DNA of 64,000 nt from Natronospira proteinivora (GCF_024170465.1 NZ_JALJYF010000002.1:186001-250000), one strand, 5' to 3'; numbered from the stretch's first letter, positions 28,874 through 37,972 are shown. The notes: generated by a model not told the origin, from the sequence alone. Numbers and translations: made by a program.

Positions 28874-29007
28874 AGGTAGGTAGGTCATAGAAGGGGATCG
28901 TACGCTTCCGTGGGAAATGGTCGGCTACACGTTATGCGCGACTGGCTACATCAGCAAAGCCATCGAAGCCGAAGCCAGCTTACCCCCACCACTGCTTTCA
29001 GTCTGGA

Positions 29008-29387
29008 GGATCGAGCGCATGGTGGGGTTTTCCAGGGCTAGGCCACTCGCCAAGGTCCCTACGCACTCGCAGTTGCCCCTGAGCCGTTCTGATTCAAGGC
29101 GCAGTGCGCTGCACAGTGGTGTTAACCACGGGCAAGCATTGCAACGCCGAAGCAGGACGGCTCAGGGGCAACCCGAAGGGCCCCACCCCGGCTTCCTCTC
29201 GACTGCGTTGCGACTCGCTTATGTAGCACGGTGGCTACACGGCGCTCCTCGCGCCTTGCGAGAGCAAGCCGGGGTGAGGCTGCGAGCGCGTAGGGACCTT
29301 GGCGAGTGGCCCTGACAGGGATGTCGCGCCCAGAGCCCCAGGGATGGGTCCACGCGTCCCTGGAAAATTCCACCATGCGATCGAGCC
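29008..29387. repeat. Non-coding element of nested inverted repeats (candidate structured RNA or miniature mobile element)
   Basis: The outer arms, 29008-29037 and 29358-29387, pair over 30 positions with two G-U-type and two true mismatches. Inner arms 29041-29064 and 29288-29311 are perfect over 24 bp and extend to 32 bp with one mismatch (29065-29072 with 29280-29287). Inside lie two hairpins: 29073-29087 with 29157-29171 (15 bp perfect) and 29184-29201 with 29259-29276 (18 bp, one mismatch). Together they form a branched cloverleaf-like fold of 380 nt. A frame of 132 codons (28917-29315) crosses it but looks spurious. No transposase is nearby. The adjoining 28874-29007 shows no gene. Confidence 0.7.
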
Positions 29388-29630
29388 GTGAAGCCCTGAA
29401 AGAAATTCATCCCCACCGGCTGGCAGGCCTGAATCGCCTCGTAGGGTTCTGATCTGACAGTGTTAGGTCATTGAGTAATTGAAACCCTGTCCCGTGTTCA
29501 AACTGGGCAAGTTCAGAACGCTGCCCATTAGCCATTGTCGGGGCTGTTCAAACTACAGCCAGCGAAGGGTGTTGGTTACTGTTTAAACTTCACGGAACGC
29601 TAGGGGAGGAACCACCGGAAACGACTTACG
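29388..29630. other. Intergenic stretch with no recognisable gene
   Basis: Nothing coding is visible between the nested-repeat element and the Anbu operon. A nonamer gttcaaact occurs twice (near 29496 and 29549) and a related gtttaaact once. No promoter, terminator or tRNA is evident. Confidence 0.6.
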
Positions 29631-29846
29631 CTAGCGAGGCAAACGGGCTTTCATCCAGCGGTGACGGCCGATGACCGGGCCCAGCAGGGCCCCCAGCACA
29701 ATGGAGAAGGAAATCAAGTAATGGCTGGCCCCGCCAAGCAACCACCACAAGCCCAACCCGACGACCAGGCCCACCAGGGTCATGCCCGCCCCCCAGCGGA
29801 TCATGGTCCAGCGAAGGTCGCGACGAAGGCGTTGGAGTTCGCTCAT
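29631..29846 (-). CDS. Small two-TM protein at the end of the Anbu operon
   Basis: A 71-residue membrane protein starting MSELQRLRRDL, with two hydrophobic helices (about 17-40 and 43-60) separated by a very short turn. Its ATG overlaps the Anbu stop by ATGA (29843-29846), so it is translationally coupled. No family is recognised. The coupling suggests a membrane-associated accessory role for the peptidase system. Confidence 0.72.
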   Translation of the reverse strand: MSELQRLRRDLRWTMIRWGAGMTLVGLVVGLGLWWLLGGASHYLISFSIVLGALLGPVIGRHRWMKARLPR

Positions 29847-30571
29847 TCCCATTCGAAGCGGGGCAGGTCCATGAAAGCCTGGCGGAGGTTGCGGGACCAG
29901 GCATCCTGCATGCGGCGCCAGAAGGCATCGTCATCTTCGTAACGAAGACGGGGCTCCAGATGGAAGCTGTTGCGATGATAGAAGCCCAGCTCCAGGGGTG
30001 GACCCACACTGAGGTTGGAGCGCATGCTGGCATCCAGGGAAACCAGGGCGCAGCGGGCCGCCATTTCCAATGACATCTCCGGCTCCACGATGCGATCCAG
30101 GATAGGTTTGCCGTATTTGGTCTCCCCCACCTGGAGAAAGGGCTTCTCCTCACTGGCCCGGATGTAATTGCCTTCCGGGTAGATCAGAAAGAGGTTGTGG
30201 TCCTCTTCCCCGATCTGGCCGGCCAGAATGAAACTGGCCTTGGGGCGGAAGTCCGCCTGATTGGCCCCCTCCGGACCCCGTTGAACCCGGGTGCTGACCG
30301 CACCAATGTACTCAGCCACATCCTCCAGATGGGACAGGCGATCAATGGAGGTCTCGGCATCCGGATCGTCCCGGTCCCGCTGGATGCGGCTGGTCACCGC
30401 CTGGGTGGTGGCCAGATTGCCCGCCGACAGCAGGACGAAGCAGCGGTCAGGCCCGGCGGGCAGGACATGCATCTTGCTGTAAACGCTGACATCGTCCACC
30501 CCGGCACTGGTACGGGAATCGGAGGCGACAATCAGGCCGGTTTCGGTGCGTATGGCGACACAATAAGTCAT
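29843..30571 (-). CDS. Anbu, proteasome-type Ntn-hydrolase
   Basis: A 242-residue ancestral beta-subunit homologue of the 20S proteasome/HslV. After removal of Met the predicted nucleophile is Thr1 in MTYCVAIRTETG, with Asp17 in ASDSRT and Lys32 in YSKMHVL at the expected places. Anbu proteins assemble into open helical rings, and their operons carry ATP-grasp, alpha-E and transglutaminase genes. Here it follows PmbA/TldE by 13 bp in a six-gene minus-strand operon. It probably degrades or processes a peptide made or tagged by the ATP-grasp partner (inference). Confidence 0.92.
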   Translation of the reverse strand: MTYCVAIRTETGLIVASDSRTSAGVDDVSVYSKMHVLPAGPDRCFVLLSAGNLATTQAVTSRIQRDRDDPDAETSIDRLSHLEDVAEYIGAVSTRVQRGPEGANQADFRPKASFILAGQIGEEDHNLFLIYPEGNYIRASEEKPFLQVGETKYGKPILDRIVEPEMSLEMAARCALVSLDASMRSNLSVGPPLELGFYHRNSFHLEPRLRYEDDDAFWRRMQDAWSRNLRQAFMDLPRFEWE

Positions 30572-30584
30572 GTTGGTACCGGGT

Positions 30585-31934
30585 CTATTCGCCCGCGATG
30601 GTCATTTCTTCCAGCAGCAGTGAACCGGTCAGGACATTGGCGCGATAATCCACGTCATTGCCGGCGGCGACGATATTGCCCAGCATGGGCTTGAGGTTGC
30701 CGGCCACGGTAATCTCTTCCACCGGACACTGGATTTCCCCGTTTTCCACCCAAAAGCCAGCCGCGCCCCGGGAGTAATCCCCGGTAACACCGTTCACGCC
30801 CTGCCCCATGAGCTCGGTGACCATCAGACCGGTATCCATGCGCTTGAGCAGGGTCTCAAAATCACAGGCCTCCCCTTCCAGGCTCAGGTTGTGCACGCCG
30901 CCGGCATTGCCGGTACTCTCCAGCCCCAATTGTCGGGCCGTGTAGCTGTCCAGTACGTATCGGCTGAGCCGGCCGTTTTCCACCAGGGGATTGTCACTCA
31001 GCGCCACCCCCTCGCCGTCGAAGGGCGAGCTGCCCATGGCACGGGGCAGATGGGGCCGCTCCACCAAGCTTAACCACTCTGGCAAGACCGATTCACCCAC
31101 CGCATCCAGCAGCCAGGAGGCCTGGCGGTACTGAGCCGGGCCGGAGGCTGCCCCCACCAGGGCGCCGATCAGTCCCCGAGCCAGAGAGGGCGGGAACAGA
31201 ACCGGTGCCTTGCGGGTGGACAGGCGCCGCCCCCCCAGGCGCTTCACCGTGCGCTCGGCAGCCTTGCGACCCACGGTCTCCGGGCTTTGCAGGTCATCGG
31301 CCAGGCGCGCGGCGGTGTACCAGAAATCCCGCTGCATGCCTTGCTCATCCCGGGCCAGGACACTGGCACTCATGCCGTGATTGGTGCCCTCGTAACTGCC
31401 CAGAAAACCGTTGCTGTTGCCATAGGCCCGGACCCCGTGATGGGTGTCGACGCTGGCCCCATCGGAGTTATCGATGCGGGCATCGAAGCCGCGAGCAGCA
31501 TCCTCGCAGCGGCGGGCCATGTCGATGGCGGCATCCGGACTGATGGCCCAGGGATGGCAGAGGTCCAGATCGGGCCAGTCCCGGGCCTGGCGATCGGCCG
31601 GCGGCAGGCCGCCATGCTCGTCATCCTCGGTGAAACGGGCAATATCACAGGCCTTGGCCACCGCTTCGACGATCGCACCATCGGACAAATCCGAGGTATT
31701 GGCCGCGCCCTTGCGCTGGCCGAAAAAGACGGTGACGCCGATCCCCCGGTCCTGGCGATACTCAAGGGTTTCCACTTCACCCATACGCACCGTCACGCCC
31801 AGGCCGGTATCCACGCTGGCGCCACTCTCAGCCGCATCCGCTCCCTGCCGCCGGGCCTCGGCCAGCGCCTTCTCCACGGCCTGTTCCAACTCGGCGGGGC
31901 GGGTACTGGATTTGACCTCAAGGCTGTCCTGCAT
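30585..31934 (-). CDS. pmbA: Metalloprotease PmbA/TldE
   Basis: A 449-residue TldE/PmbA subunit. In E. coli the TldD-TldE heterodimer is a metallopeptidase that digests unfolded peptides and matures microcins; TldD carries the HExxxH metal site and TldE does not. This protein lacks HExxxH and has the TldE-like segments YRQDRGIGVTVFFGQRKG and GVNGVTGDYSRGAAGFWVE. The start at 31934 (MQDSLEV) was preferred to 31955. The tldD partner lies 14 kb away at 46108. Location within the Anbu operon is unusual; pmbA commonly adjoins yjgA. Confidence 0.92.
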   Translation of the reverse strand: MQDSLEVKSSTRPAELEQAVEKALAEARRQGADAAESGASVDTGLGVTVRMGEVETLEYRQDRGIGVTVFFGQRKGAANTSDLSDGAIVEAVAKACDIARFTEDDEHGGLPPADRQARDWPDLDLCHPWAISPDAAIDMARRCEDAARGFDARIDNSDGASVDTHHGVRAYGNSNGFLGSYEGTNHGMSASVLARDEQGMQRDFWYTAARLADDLQSPETVGRKAAERTVKRLGGRRLSTRKAPVLFPPSLARGLIGALVGAASGPAQYRQASWLLDAVGESVLPEWLSLVERPHLPRAMGSSPFDGEGVALSDNPLVENGRLSRYVLDSYTARQLGLESTGNAGGVHNLSLEGEACDFETLLKRMDTGLMVTELMGQGVNGVTGDYSRGAAGFWVENGEIQCPVEEITVAGNLKPMLGNIVAAGNDVDYRANVLTGSLLLEEMTIAGE

Positions 31935-32012
31935 GAAAAACACTCCGCTTGGCAAAGGGATCCAAAAGGGCTGCGATTCTAACAGAGGCAGGGCGGGGGC
32001 GTCCCATGCCGC

Positions 32013-33053
32013 TCAGGGACTGGCGGTTTCCTGGATAAGCCGGTGGATGAAACGAAGCTTGTCGATTACCGGATTGGTCAGGACAAAGGGGTAGGCATCA
32101 CGCAGGCCCATGCTGCGGTTCATCAGGTTCAGGGTAATACTGAGGTGGGTCCAGGTCTCGATCAGGTGATCGAAATCCTGGGGCTGGGGAATGCCCATGT
32201 CCATGGCATGTGCCGTCTCCAGGGCATCGGTGATCTGCAGATAATGCCCCCAGCACTCGGCCCAGTCCTCCCAGGGGTGGGCGGTGGCATAGGCACTGAT
32301 AAAGCCTTGCTGCCAGTCGGCGGGCGGGCCTTCCCGATAATGGCGTTTGAGGGCCGCTGAATAATTCTGTCGATCATCCCCGAAGATTTGACGGCAAGGT
32401 TCCAACCACTCGCTGTCTTGAATCAGGCGATCCCAGTAGTAATGGCCGATCTCGTGCCGAAAATGTCCCAGCAGAGTACGGGAGGCCTCATTCATGCGTT
32501 GTCGCATGGCCTCCCGGGCGGCGTCATCGGCTTCCAGGATATTGATGGTGATCAGACCATTGGCATGACCGGTGAACACCTTGCCCCCGGACCAATCAGC
32601 ATCCACAAACTCCTGATTGGGCTCCTGGTCTTCCATGAAGGCAAAAGCCAGGCCCGTGCGTGGATCATCCCGCTTGGCCGTAAACGGCAGGCCCAGACGC
32701 AGCAGATCATAGATCAAGCGGCGCTTTTCCCGTTCCACGTTCAGCCATTTCTCCCGGTTGCCCGGTTTGTCCAGATTGGGAATGATGCGGTTCAAGCGAC
32801 AGGCCATGCAGAAACTGTCATCACTGTCAGCCGGCACCATCCAATTGCAGACTTGGTGTTGGCTGTAATTTCGGCACTTGCGATAGTGCCCGATCAAACC
32901 GTCCGGGCCATGGGCCTCAAAGACCGGACCCGGTCCTTCCAGGGCGGCTTGGCAAAGGTGGTCCGGAAGAAAGCCCAGTCCCCGCTTGCAGGCCAGGCAA
33001 CGATCGTTCTCAAAGTAGACCCGATTACCGCAGGCGCAGTGAAAGGTATTCAT
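32013..33053 (-). CDS. Putative zinc-binding metallopeptidase (Peptidase_Mx type) with N-terminal zinc ribbon
   Basis: A 346-residue protein. The N terminus has a zinc-ribbon pattern (CACGNRVYF and RCLACKRG, with a later NWMVPADSDDSFCMACR). The active site is the HExxH variant HFRHEIGHYYWD near residue 198. This combination matches the putative zinc metallopeptidase family Peptidase_Mx. It overlaps the alpha-E gene by four bases, showing coupling, and occupies the place that a transglutaminase-like gene holds in many Anbu operons. The substrate is unknown. Confidence 0.87.
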   Translation of the reverse strand: MNTFHCACGNRVYFENDRCLACKRGLGFLPDHLCQAALEGPGPVFEAHGPDGLIGHYRKCRNYSQHQVCNWMVPADSDDSFCMACRLNRIIPNLDKPGNREKWLNVEREKRRLIYDLLRLGLPFTAKRDDPRTGLAFAFMEDQEPNQEFVDADWSGGKVFTGHANGLITINILEADDAAREAMRQRMNEASRTLLGHFRHEIGHYYWDRLIQDSEWLEPCRQIFGDDRQNYSAALKRHYREGPPADWQQGFISAYATAHPWEDWAECWGHYLQITDALETAHAMDMGIPQPQDFDHLIETWTHLSITLNLMNRSMGLRDAYPFVLTNPVIDKLRFIHRLIQETASP

Positions 33054-33988
33054 GCAGCTCGATCCAGCAGGAAGTAGGTATTACTGATCTCGCCATGAAT
33101 CTGGCCCAGATCCACCTGTATGTCATCGATAAATTCATGCAACCCGGTTTCGGCCAGCCGCGGTACATCCGCCTCCTGGACCTGGCGCTTCATGCGGGTC
33201 ACCGCCCGCAGAGGGGCATCATTACGCGGCAGGGCATGCAGACTGGCCTCCACCTGGCTCATGCAGTGGTGCAGGGCCCGGGGCAGATTGGGGTCCTGCA
33301 GTAGATAGCGCAGCACATCCGCGCCACGCACCCGTACCCGCACATTGCGGCGATACATCTGGTAGGCGGTCAGCGATTTCAACACACTCATCCACTGGAT
33401 GTTTTCAAAGGGAGTCAAGTCCTCGGCCCGCCGGGGCAGCAGGTCTTCCGAACGCACATCCAGAATCCGGGTGGTCATGTCTGCCCGCTCCAGATTGCGG
33501 CCAATGCGGATGAACTCATAGGCCTCGTCATGGCTCATGGTGCCGGAGAGCAGGCCGGTGAGTTGCTGGCAGCGCTGGATGACGCCGCGCAGGAAATCAT
33601 AGCGCTTGCGTTTGGCGATCCCCCCCTTGAGTTCCTGGCGGGCGTGGAGATAGAGATCATTAACCTGCTCCCAGCCTTCCCGGGGTACCAGATCCCGGGT
33701 GGAACGCAGGTTTTCCCGAGCCATGAACAAGGCGCTGAGAATGGAGCCCGGATAACGCTTGTCGGCAATCAGAAAGCGGGTGACATTGCGCTCATCCATC
33801 TCCTCGAAAAGCCCGGCGAAGGCCTTCTCCGCCCCGGTGATGGCAATCAGGGGTTCCCAGCCCAGCTCCACCGAGCGCGGCAGGTCCAGAATCAGATTGG
33901 AATGGACATTGACCAGCCGGGCCAAATCTTCCGCCCGTTCCATGTAGCGAGCAGTCCAGTACAGGTTTTCAGCCACTCTTGAGAGCAT
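33050..33988 (-). CDS. Alpha-E domain protein
   Basis: A 312-residue all-helical protein beginning MLSRVAENLYWTARYMERAE, the standard alpha-E N terminus. Family members always occur with circularly permuted ATP-grasp enzymes and transglutaminases or Anbu in a proposed peptide-synthesis/modification system. Its start overlaps the ATP-grasp stop by 20 bp. The frame is open to 34015, but the ATG at 33988 fits the family. The biochemical role is unproven. Confidence 0.93.
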   Translation of the reverse strand: MLSRVAENLYWTARYMERAEDLARLVNVHSNLILDLPRSVELGWEPLIAITGAEKAFAGLFEEMDERNVTRFLIADKRYPGSILSALFMARENLRSTRDLVPREGWEQVNDLYLHARQELKGGIAKRKRYDFLRGVIQRCQQLTGLLSGTMSHDEAYEFIRIGRNLERADMTTRILDVRSEDLLPRRAEDLTPFENIQWMSVLKSLTAYQMYRRNVRVRVRGADVLRYLLQDPNLPRALHHCMSQVEASLHALPRNDAPLRAVTRMKRQVQEADVPRLAETGLHEFIDDIQVDLGQIHGEISNTYFLLDRAA

Positions 33989-35453
33989 GGGACCTCCTCG
34001 GCTTGGTCTCGGCATCCACGATCCAGGTGTCCTTGCTCCCGCCCCCCTGGGAGGAGTTCACCACATAGGAGCCCTTCTTCAGTGCCACCCGGGTCAAACC
34101 ACCGGTTGTCACGTTGATTTCCTGTCCACTGAGGATAAAGGGCCGCAGATCCACATGACGAGGAGCCACCTTGCCCTGGCCATCAATGGTGGGTGTAGTG
34201 GAGAGATTGATCAGCGGCTGGGCAATGAAATTGCGGGGATTGGCCTGGATCAGTTCGGCAAACTCCTCCCGCTCGGCCTTGCTGGCGGAAGGCCCCATGA
34301 GCATGCCGTAGCCGCCGGATTCATTGGCCGGCTTGACCACCAGCTTGTCCAGGTTGGCCAACACATATTCGCGCTGCTTTTCATCATGGCAGACATAGGT
34401 GGGCACATTGTCCAGGATGGGTTCTGCATCCAGGTAGTAACGAATCATGTCCGGCACATGGGCATAGACCACCTTGTCGTCAGCCACCCCGGCACCGGGG
34501 GCATTGGCCAGGGCCACATTCCCCGCCCGCCAGGCCCGCATCAGGCCGGGTACCCCGAGCAGGGAATTCGGCTCGAAGACTTCCGGGTCCAGAAAGAGAT
34601 CATCAATGCGACGATAGATCACATCCACCCGGGTCAGCCCCTCGATGGTACGCATATAGACACAATCATCCTTGCCCACCATGAGGTCCCGGCCTTCCAC
34701 CAGCTCAGCGCCCATTTGCTGGGCCAGATAGGCATGCTCGAAATAGGCGGAGTTGTAAATCCCCGGGCTGAGCACGGTGACCACCGGATAATCCTGGGGC
34801 CGGGGGGACATGGAGGCAAGCATGTCGAACAACTGAGCGGGGTAGTCATCCACCGGCAGAATGTTCTGATGCTCGAACACCTCCGGGAAGGTCCGCTTCA
34901 TGACATGCCGGTTCTCCAGCATGTAGGAAACGCCTGAAGGTACGCGGAGATTATCCTCCAGAACGTAGAAGCGACCATCCGCGTCCCGAATCAGATCGCT
35001 GCCGCAGATATGGGCCCAGGTATCCAGTGGCGGATTCACGCCCACGCACTCGGGGCGGAAGTTCTTGGAAGAATCCAGCAGCGCCTGGGGAAAGACACCA
35101 TCCTTGATAATCTTCTGATCGTGATAGATATCATGGATGAAATGATTCAGGGCCTGGACCCGCTGCTTGAGCCCGGCTTCGGTGTGCTCCCATTCCTTAC
35201 GCGGAATAATCCGGGGAATAATGTCGAAGGGCCAAGCGCGATCGATGCTGCCACCTTCGGTGTAAACGGTGAAGGTAATCCCCATCACGATAATGGCCAG
35301 CTCCGCGGCATCCCGCCGCTCCATCAGTTCCTCGTCGCTGAGCCGGCGCAATCGCTTGCACAGTTCCCGCGCCGCAGCGCGGGGATAGCCGGGGGAACTG
35401 ATCAGTTCATCGTAGAAATGGCCCGGGTCGTAGGCCTTCCAATCAATGGACAT
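33969..35453 (-). CDS. Circularly permuted type 2 ATP-grasp protein
   Basis: A 494-residue predicted amide or peptide ligase. Recognisable segments are GVNPPLDTWAHICGSDLIRD, DGRFYVLEDNLRVPSGVSYM and KPANESGGYGMLMGP, the last being the nucleotide-binding glycine loop. It is the first gene of the six-gene operon ATP-grasp, alpha-E, metallopeptidase, pmbA, Anbu, two-TM protein. Such enzymes are predicted to ligate amino acids into a short peptide or tag. The 237-bp region upstream is shared with the divergent isoaspartyl peptidase gene. Confidence 0.94.
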   Translation of the reverse strand: MSIDWKAYDPGHFYDELISSPGYPRAAARELCKRLRRLSDEELMERRDAAELAIIVMGITFTVYTEGGSIDRAWPFDIIPRIIPRKEWEHTEAGLKQRVQALNHFIHDIYHDQKIIKDGVFPQALLDSSKNFRPECVGVNPPLDTWAHICGSDLIRDADGRFYVLEDNLRVPSGVSYMLENRHVMKRTFPEVFEHQNILPVDDYPAQLFDMLASMSPRPQDYPVVTVLSPGIYNSAYFEHAYLAQQMGAELVEGRDLMVGKDDCVYMRTIEGLTRVDVIYRRIDDLFLDPEVFEPNSLLGVPGLMRAWRAGNVALANAPGAGVADDKVVYAHVPDMIRYYLDAEPILDNVPTYVCHDEKQREYVLANLDKLVVKPANESGGYGMLMGPSASKAEREEFAELIQANPRNFIAQPLINLSTTPTIDGQGKVAPRHVDLRPFILSGQEINVTTGGLTRVALKKGSYVVNSSQGGGSKDTWIVDAETKPRRSHALKSG

Positions 35454-35690
35454 GAGCGCGTTTCCCTTGATTATTATGGATTGGCATCGCCCCTGACAGG
35501 GTCGATTGCATCACGATTATTGCTGGTTCTGCCCTTGCCTGTTGTTCCCATTGTGTGCCCATTGGGCATAAAAACAAGGGGCCATTGCCCGGACAAGCCA
35601 GGAGATATTCAGACAATCTCTTGCCAGCTTGCTATCATCCCCCGGTGACATTCAGCCAGCCTGACCTTTTCAATCAAGGAGTGGCGCCAT

Positions 35691-36752
35691 ATGCGTAAAA
35701 AGTCCCTGACGATGTTTTCCCTGCCCCTGATCGGCCTCACCCTCGGTCTGGGCATGGCCGCCTGCGGCGAGTCCGAGCAGCAAGCCAACCAGCAGGCCGG
35801 CGATGAACGGCCCATCGGCCTGGCCGTTCACGGCGGAGCCGGGACCATGGCTCGTGAGGACATGAGCGAGGAGCAGGAAGCGGAATACCATGACGCCCTT
35901 AAGGCGGCTCTGGAAGCCGGATACACCATCTTGGAGAACGGTGGCGAAAGTCTGGACGCCGTTCAGGCCGCCATTCGTGTCCTGGAGGACAGCCCCTTGT
36001 TCAATGCCGGCCGGGGCTCGGTATTCACCAGCGATGAGCAGATCGAAATGGACGCGGCCATCATGGACGGGCGGGACCTGAATGCCGGGGCCCTGACCGG
36101 GGTGCGCACCATCCGCAACCCCATCGATCTGGCCCGGGTGGTCATGGATGAATCCCCCCATGTCTTCTTCTCAGGTGACGGCGCCGAGACCTACGGTGAG
36201 CAGTTCGGTCTGGCCACCGAGGACCCGGAATGGTTCGAGACCGAGCACCGCCGCGAGGCTTTGCGCCGAGCCCAGGAGGCCGAAACCGAGCAGGGTGAGG
36301 AGTTCCGCAGTGAGCGGGATAACAAGGAATTCAACCTGGGCACAGTGGGTGCCGTGGCCCTGGACGAAAACGGCAATGTAGCCGCCGGTACCTCCACCGG
36401 GGGCATGACCAACAAGCGCTTTGGCCGGATTGGCGATGTGCCCATCGTGGGCGGGGGCACCTATGCCAATAATGAAACCGGGGCCTTCTCGGCCACCGGC
36501 CACGGCGAGTACATCATGCGAGCGGTAACCCTGCATGATATCTCTTCCCTGATGGCCTATCGCGGCATGAGCGTGGAGGAAGCCGCCGACCATGTGGTGA
36601 ATGAGAAACTGGTGGATATGGGTGGTAATGCCGGCGTGATTGCCATCGATGCCCAGGGCAATATCACCATGCCCCACAACACCAGCGGTATGTACCGTGG
36701 CAGCGTCGATGCGGCGGGCAATAAGCATACCGCCATTTTCGCCGACGACTAA
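35691..36752 (+). CDS. Isoaspartyl peptidase/L-asparaginase (plant type, Ntn-hydrolase), predicted lipoprotein
   Basis: A 353-residue threonine Ntn-hydrolase that self-cleaves into two subunits and removes isoaspartyl residues from peptides or hydrolyses asparagine. HGGAG near residue 48 and the autocleavage site LGTVGAVALDENGN near residue 218 are intact, with GGMTNKRFGRIGD following. The first 25 residues form a lipoprotein signal with lipobox GMAAC, so the enzyme should be membrane-anchored outside the cytosol. An aaggagtgg ribosome site precedes the ATG. It is divergent from the Anbu operon. Confidence 0.93.
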   Translation: MRKKSLTMFSLPLIGLTLGLGMAACGESEQQANQQAGDERPIGLAVHGGAGTMAREDMSEEQEAEYHDALKAALEAGYTILENGGESLDAVQAAIRVLEDSPLFNAGRGSVFTSDEQIEMDAAIMDGRDLNAGALTGVRTIRNPIDLARVVMDESPHVFFSGDGAETYGEQFGLATEDPEWFETEHRREALRRAQEAETEQGEEFRSERDNKEFNLGTVGAVALDENGNVAAGTSTGGMTNKRFGRIGDVPIVGGGTYANNETGAFSATGHGEYIMRAVTLHDISSLMAYRGMSVEEAADHVVNEKLVDMGGNAGVIAIDAQGNITMPHNTSGMYRGSVDAAGNKHTAIFADD

Positions 36753-36779
36753 CGGCAACAGCGATGCGTGGACACAAGC

Positions 36780-37292
36780 ATGGATGATGAAAACGGGACG
36801 GGCGAGGACGATCGCCCGTCCCGCTCTCAGATGAAACGGGAAGCCGAGATGCGTCAAAAGATGGGTGAACGCCTGTCCGAGCTTCCCGACTCCACCCTGC
36901 GGGGGCTGGGCTTGCCGGATGAACTGGTCGAGTCGCTCAAGCGGATCCGGCATATGAGACGCGGTGGCGGTCTGCGGCGGGAACGCCAGCGAATCGGCGC
37001 CCTGATGCGCAAGATCGATATTAGCGAAGTGAAACAGACCCTGGCCCAGCGGGAAGCTGAAAAAGCGGCCGAGGCCCGGGCCTTTCACCATCTGGAGCAG
37101 CTGCGCGATCGGATGCTGGCCGGCGAGGACGAGGCCTTCAAAACCCTGCAACAGGCCGGTGGCGATCAGGCGGTTCAACAGGCCCGTGAACTGGTCCATA
37201 GGGCGGAGCAGGAAGAAATCCGGGGCCAGCCCCCCGCTGCTGCCCGGGCATTGTTTCGCCTGGTCCGCGATACCCTGTCGAAAGCAGGCTGA
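36780..37292 (+). CDS. darP: Ribosome biogenesis factor DarP (YjgA, DUF615)
   Basis: A 170-residue helical protein of the YjgA/DUF615 family, which associates with late 50S ribosomal precursors. The family segments SRSQMKREAEMRQKMGERL, LPDELVESLKRI and RRERQRIGALMRKID are present. A GTG four codons upstream (36768) is an alternative start. It lies 27 bp after the isoaspartyl peptidase gene. In many relatives yjgA sits beside pmbA, which here is 5 kb away on the other strand. Confidence 0.92.
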   Translation: MDDENGTGEDDRPSRSQMKREAEMRQKMGERLSELPDSTLRGLGLPDELVESLKRIRHMRRGGGLRRERQRIGALMRKIDISEVKQTLAQREAEKAAEARAFHHLEQLRDRMLAGEDEAFKTLQQAGGDQAVQQARELVHRAEQEEIRGQPPAAARALFRLVRDTLSKAG

Positions 37293-37444
37293 GTCTACCC
37301 ACCCGCCCAGGCAGCGTACCGCCTGTGGCCTTCTGTGGCCCCCGCAGCGGGCATACGGTACAATTCCCCGTTTTCGCGAACGCCTGACTCGGTCGGCCCG
37401 GCAAGCCCCGGCGTCGCACTGATCGGGCTTTTGATGGTGATGAC

Positions 37445-37948
37445 ATGGAAACAGGGAAGCAGGCATTGGTTGGCATCATCATGGGCTCCCAATCCGATTG
37501 GGAGACCATGCAGCACACTATCGAGACCCTGGAAAAACTCGGCGTGCCCCATGAAACCCGGGTCGTGTCGGCCCACCGCACCCCCGACCTGCTGTTCGAC
37601 TACTGCGCCTCGGCCCGTGACCGGGGCCTCAAGATACTGATTGCCGGGGCCGGTGGCGCCGCCCATCTGCCTGGCATGGCCGCCGCCAAGACGCCGCTGC
37701 CGGTGCTGGGTGTGCCGGTTCAGTCCAAGGCCCTTAACGGCATGGACTCCCTGCTGTCCATTGCCCAGATGCCGGCCGGCGTGCCGGTGGGCACCCTGGC
37801 CATCGGTCGGGCCGGGGCCACCAATGCGGCCCTGCTGGCCGCAGCCATGCTGGCCAATGAGCACGACGATATCCGTCAAGCCCTGGATGATTATCGGGCT
37901 CAGCAGACCGAGCGCGTGTTGGACAATCCCGACCCAAGGCCGGAATAA
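37445..37948 (+). CDS. purE: 5-(carboxyamino)imidazole ribonucleotide mutase PurE
   Basis: A class I PurE that converts N5-CAIR to CAIR in purine synthesis. The 167-residue protein has the substrate-binding [10 protein letters not shown] loop near residue 15, SAHRTPD near residue 40 and AHLPGM near residue 75. It is followed 24 bp later by purK, with which it works in sequence. Confidence 0.97.
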   Translation: METGKQALVGIIMGSQSDWETMQHTIETLEKLGVPHETRVVSAHRTPDLLFDYCASARDRGLKILIAGAGGAAHLPGMAAAKTPLPVLGVPVQSKALNGMDSLLSIAQMPAGVPVGTLAIGRAGATNAALLAAAMLANEHDDIRQALDDYRAQQTERVLDNPDPRPE

Positions 37949-37972
37949 CCGCAACCCCCGGGGACGCATCTA

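Noticed and set aside
28917-29315. 132-codon plus-strand frame across the nested-repeat element
   Set aside because: It has an arginine/serine-rich, low-complexity translation, no good ribosome site, and its codons simply follow the inverted-repeat arms. Conservation, if any, would be at the DNA or RNA level.
28549-29630. Search for tRNA, tmRNA, RNase P RNA or CRISPR in the gene-free region
   Set aside because: No tRNA cloverleaf with CCA-compatible acceptor, no tmRNA or RNase P core motifs and no regularly spaced direct repeats were recognised by eye.
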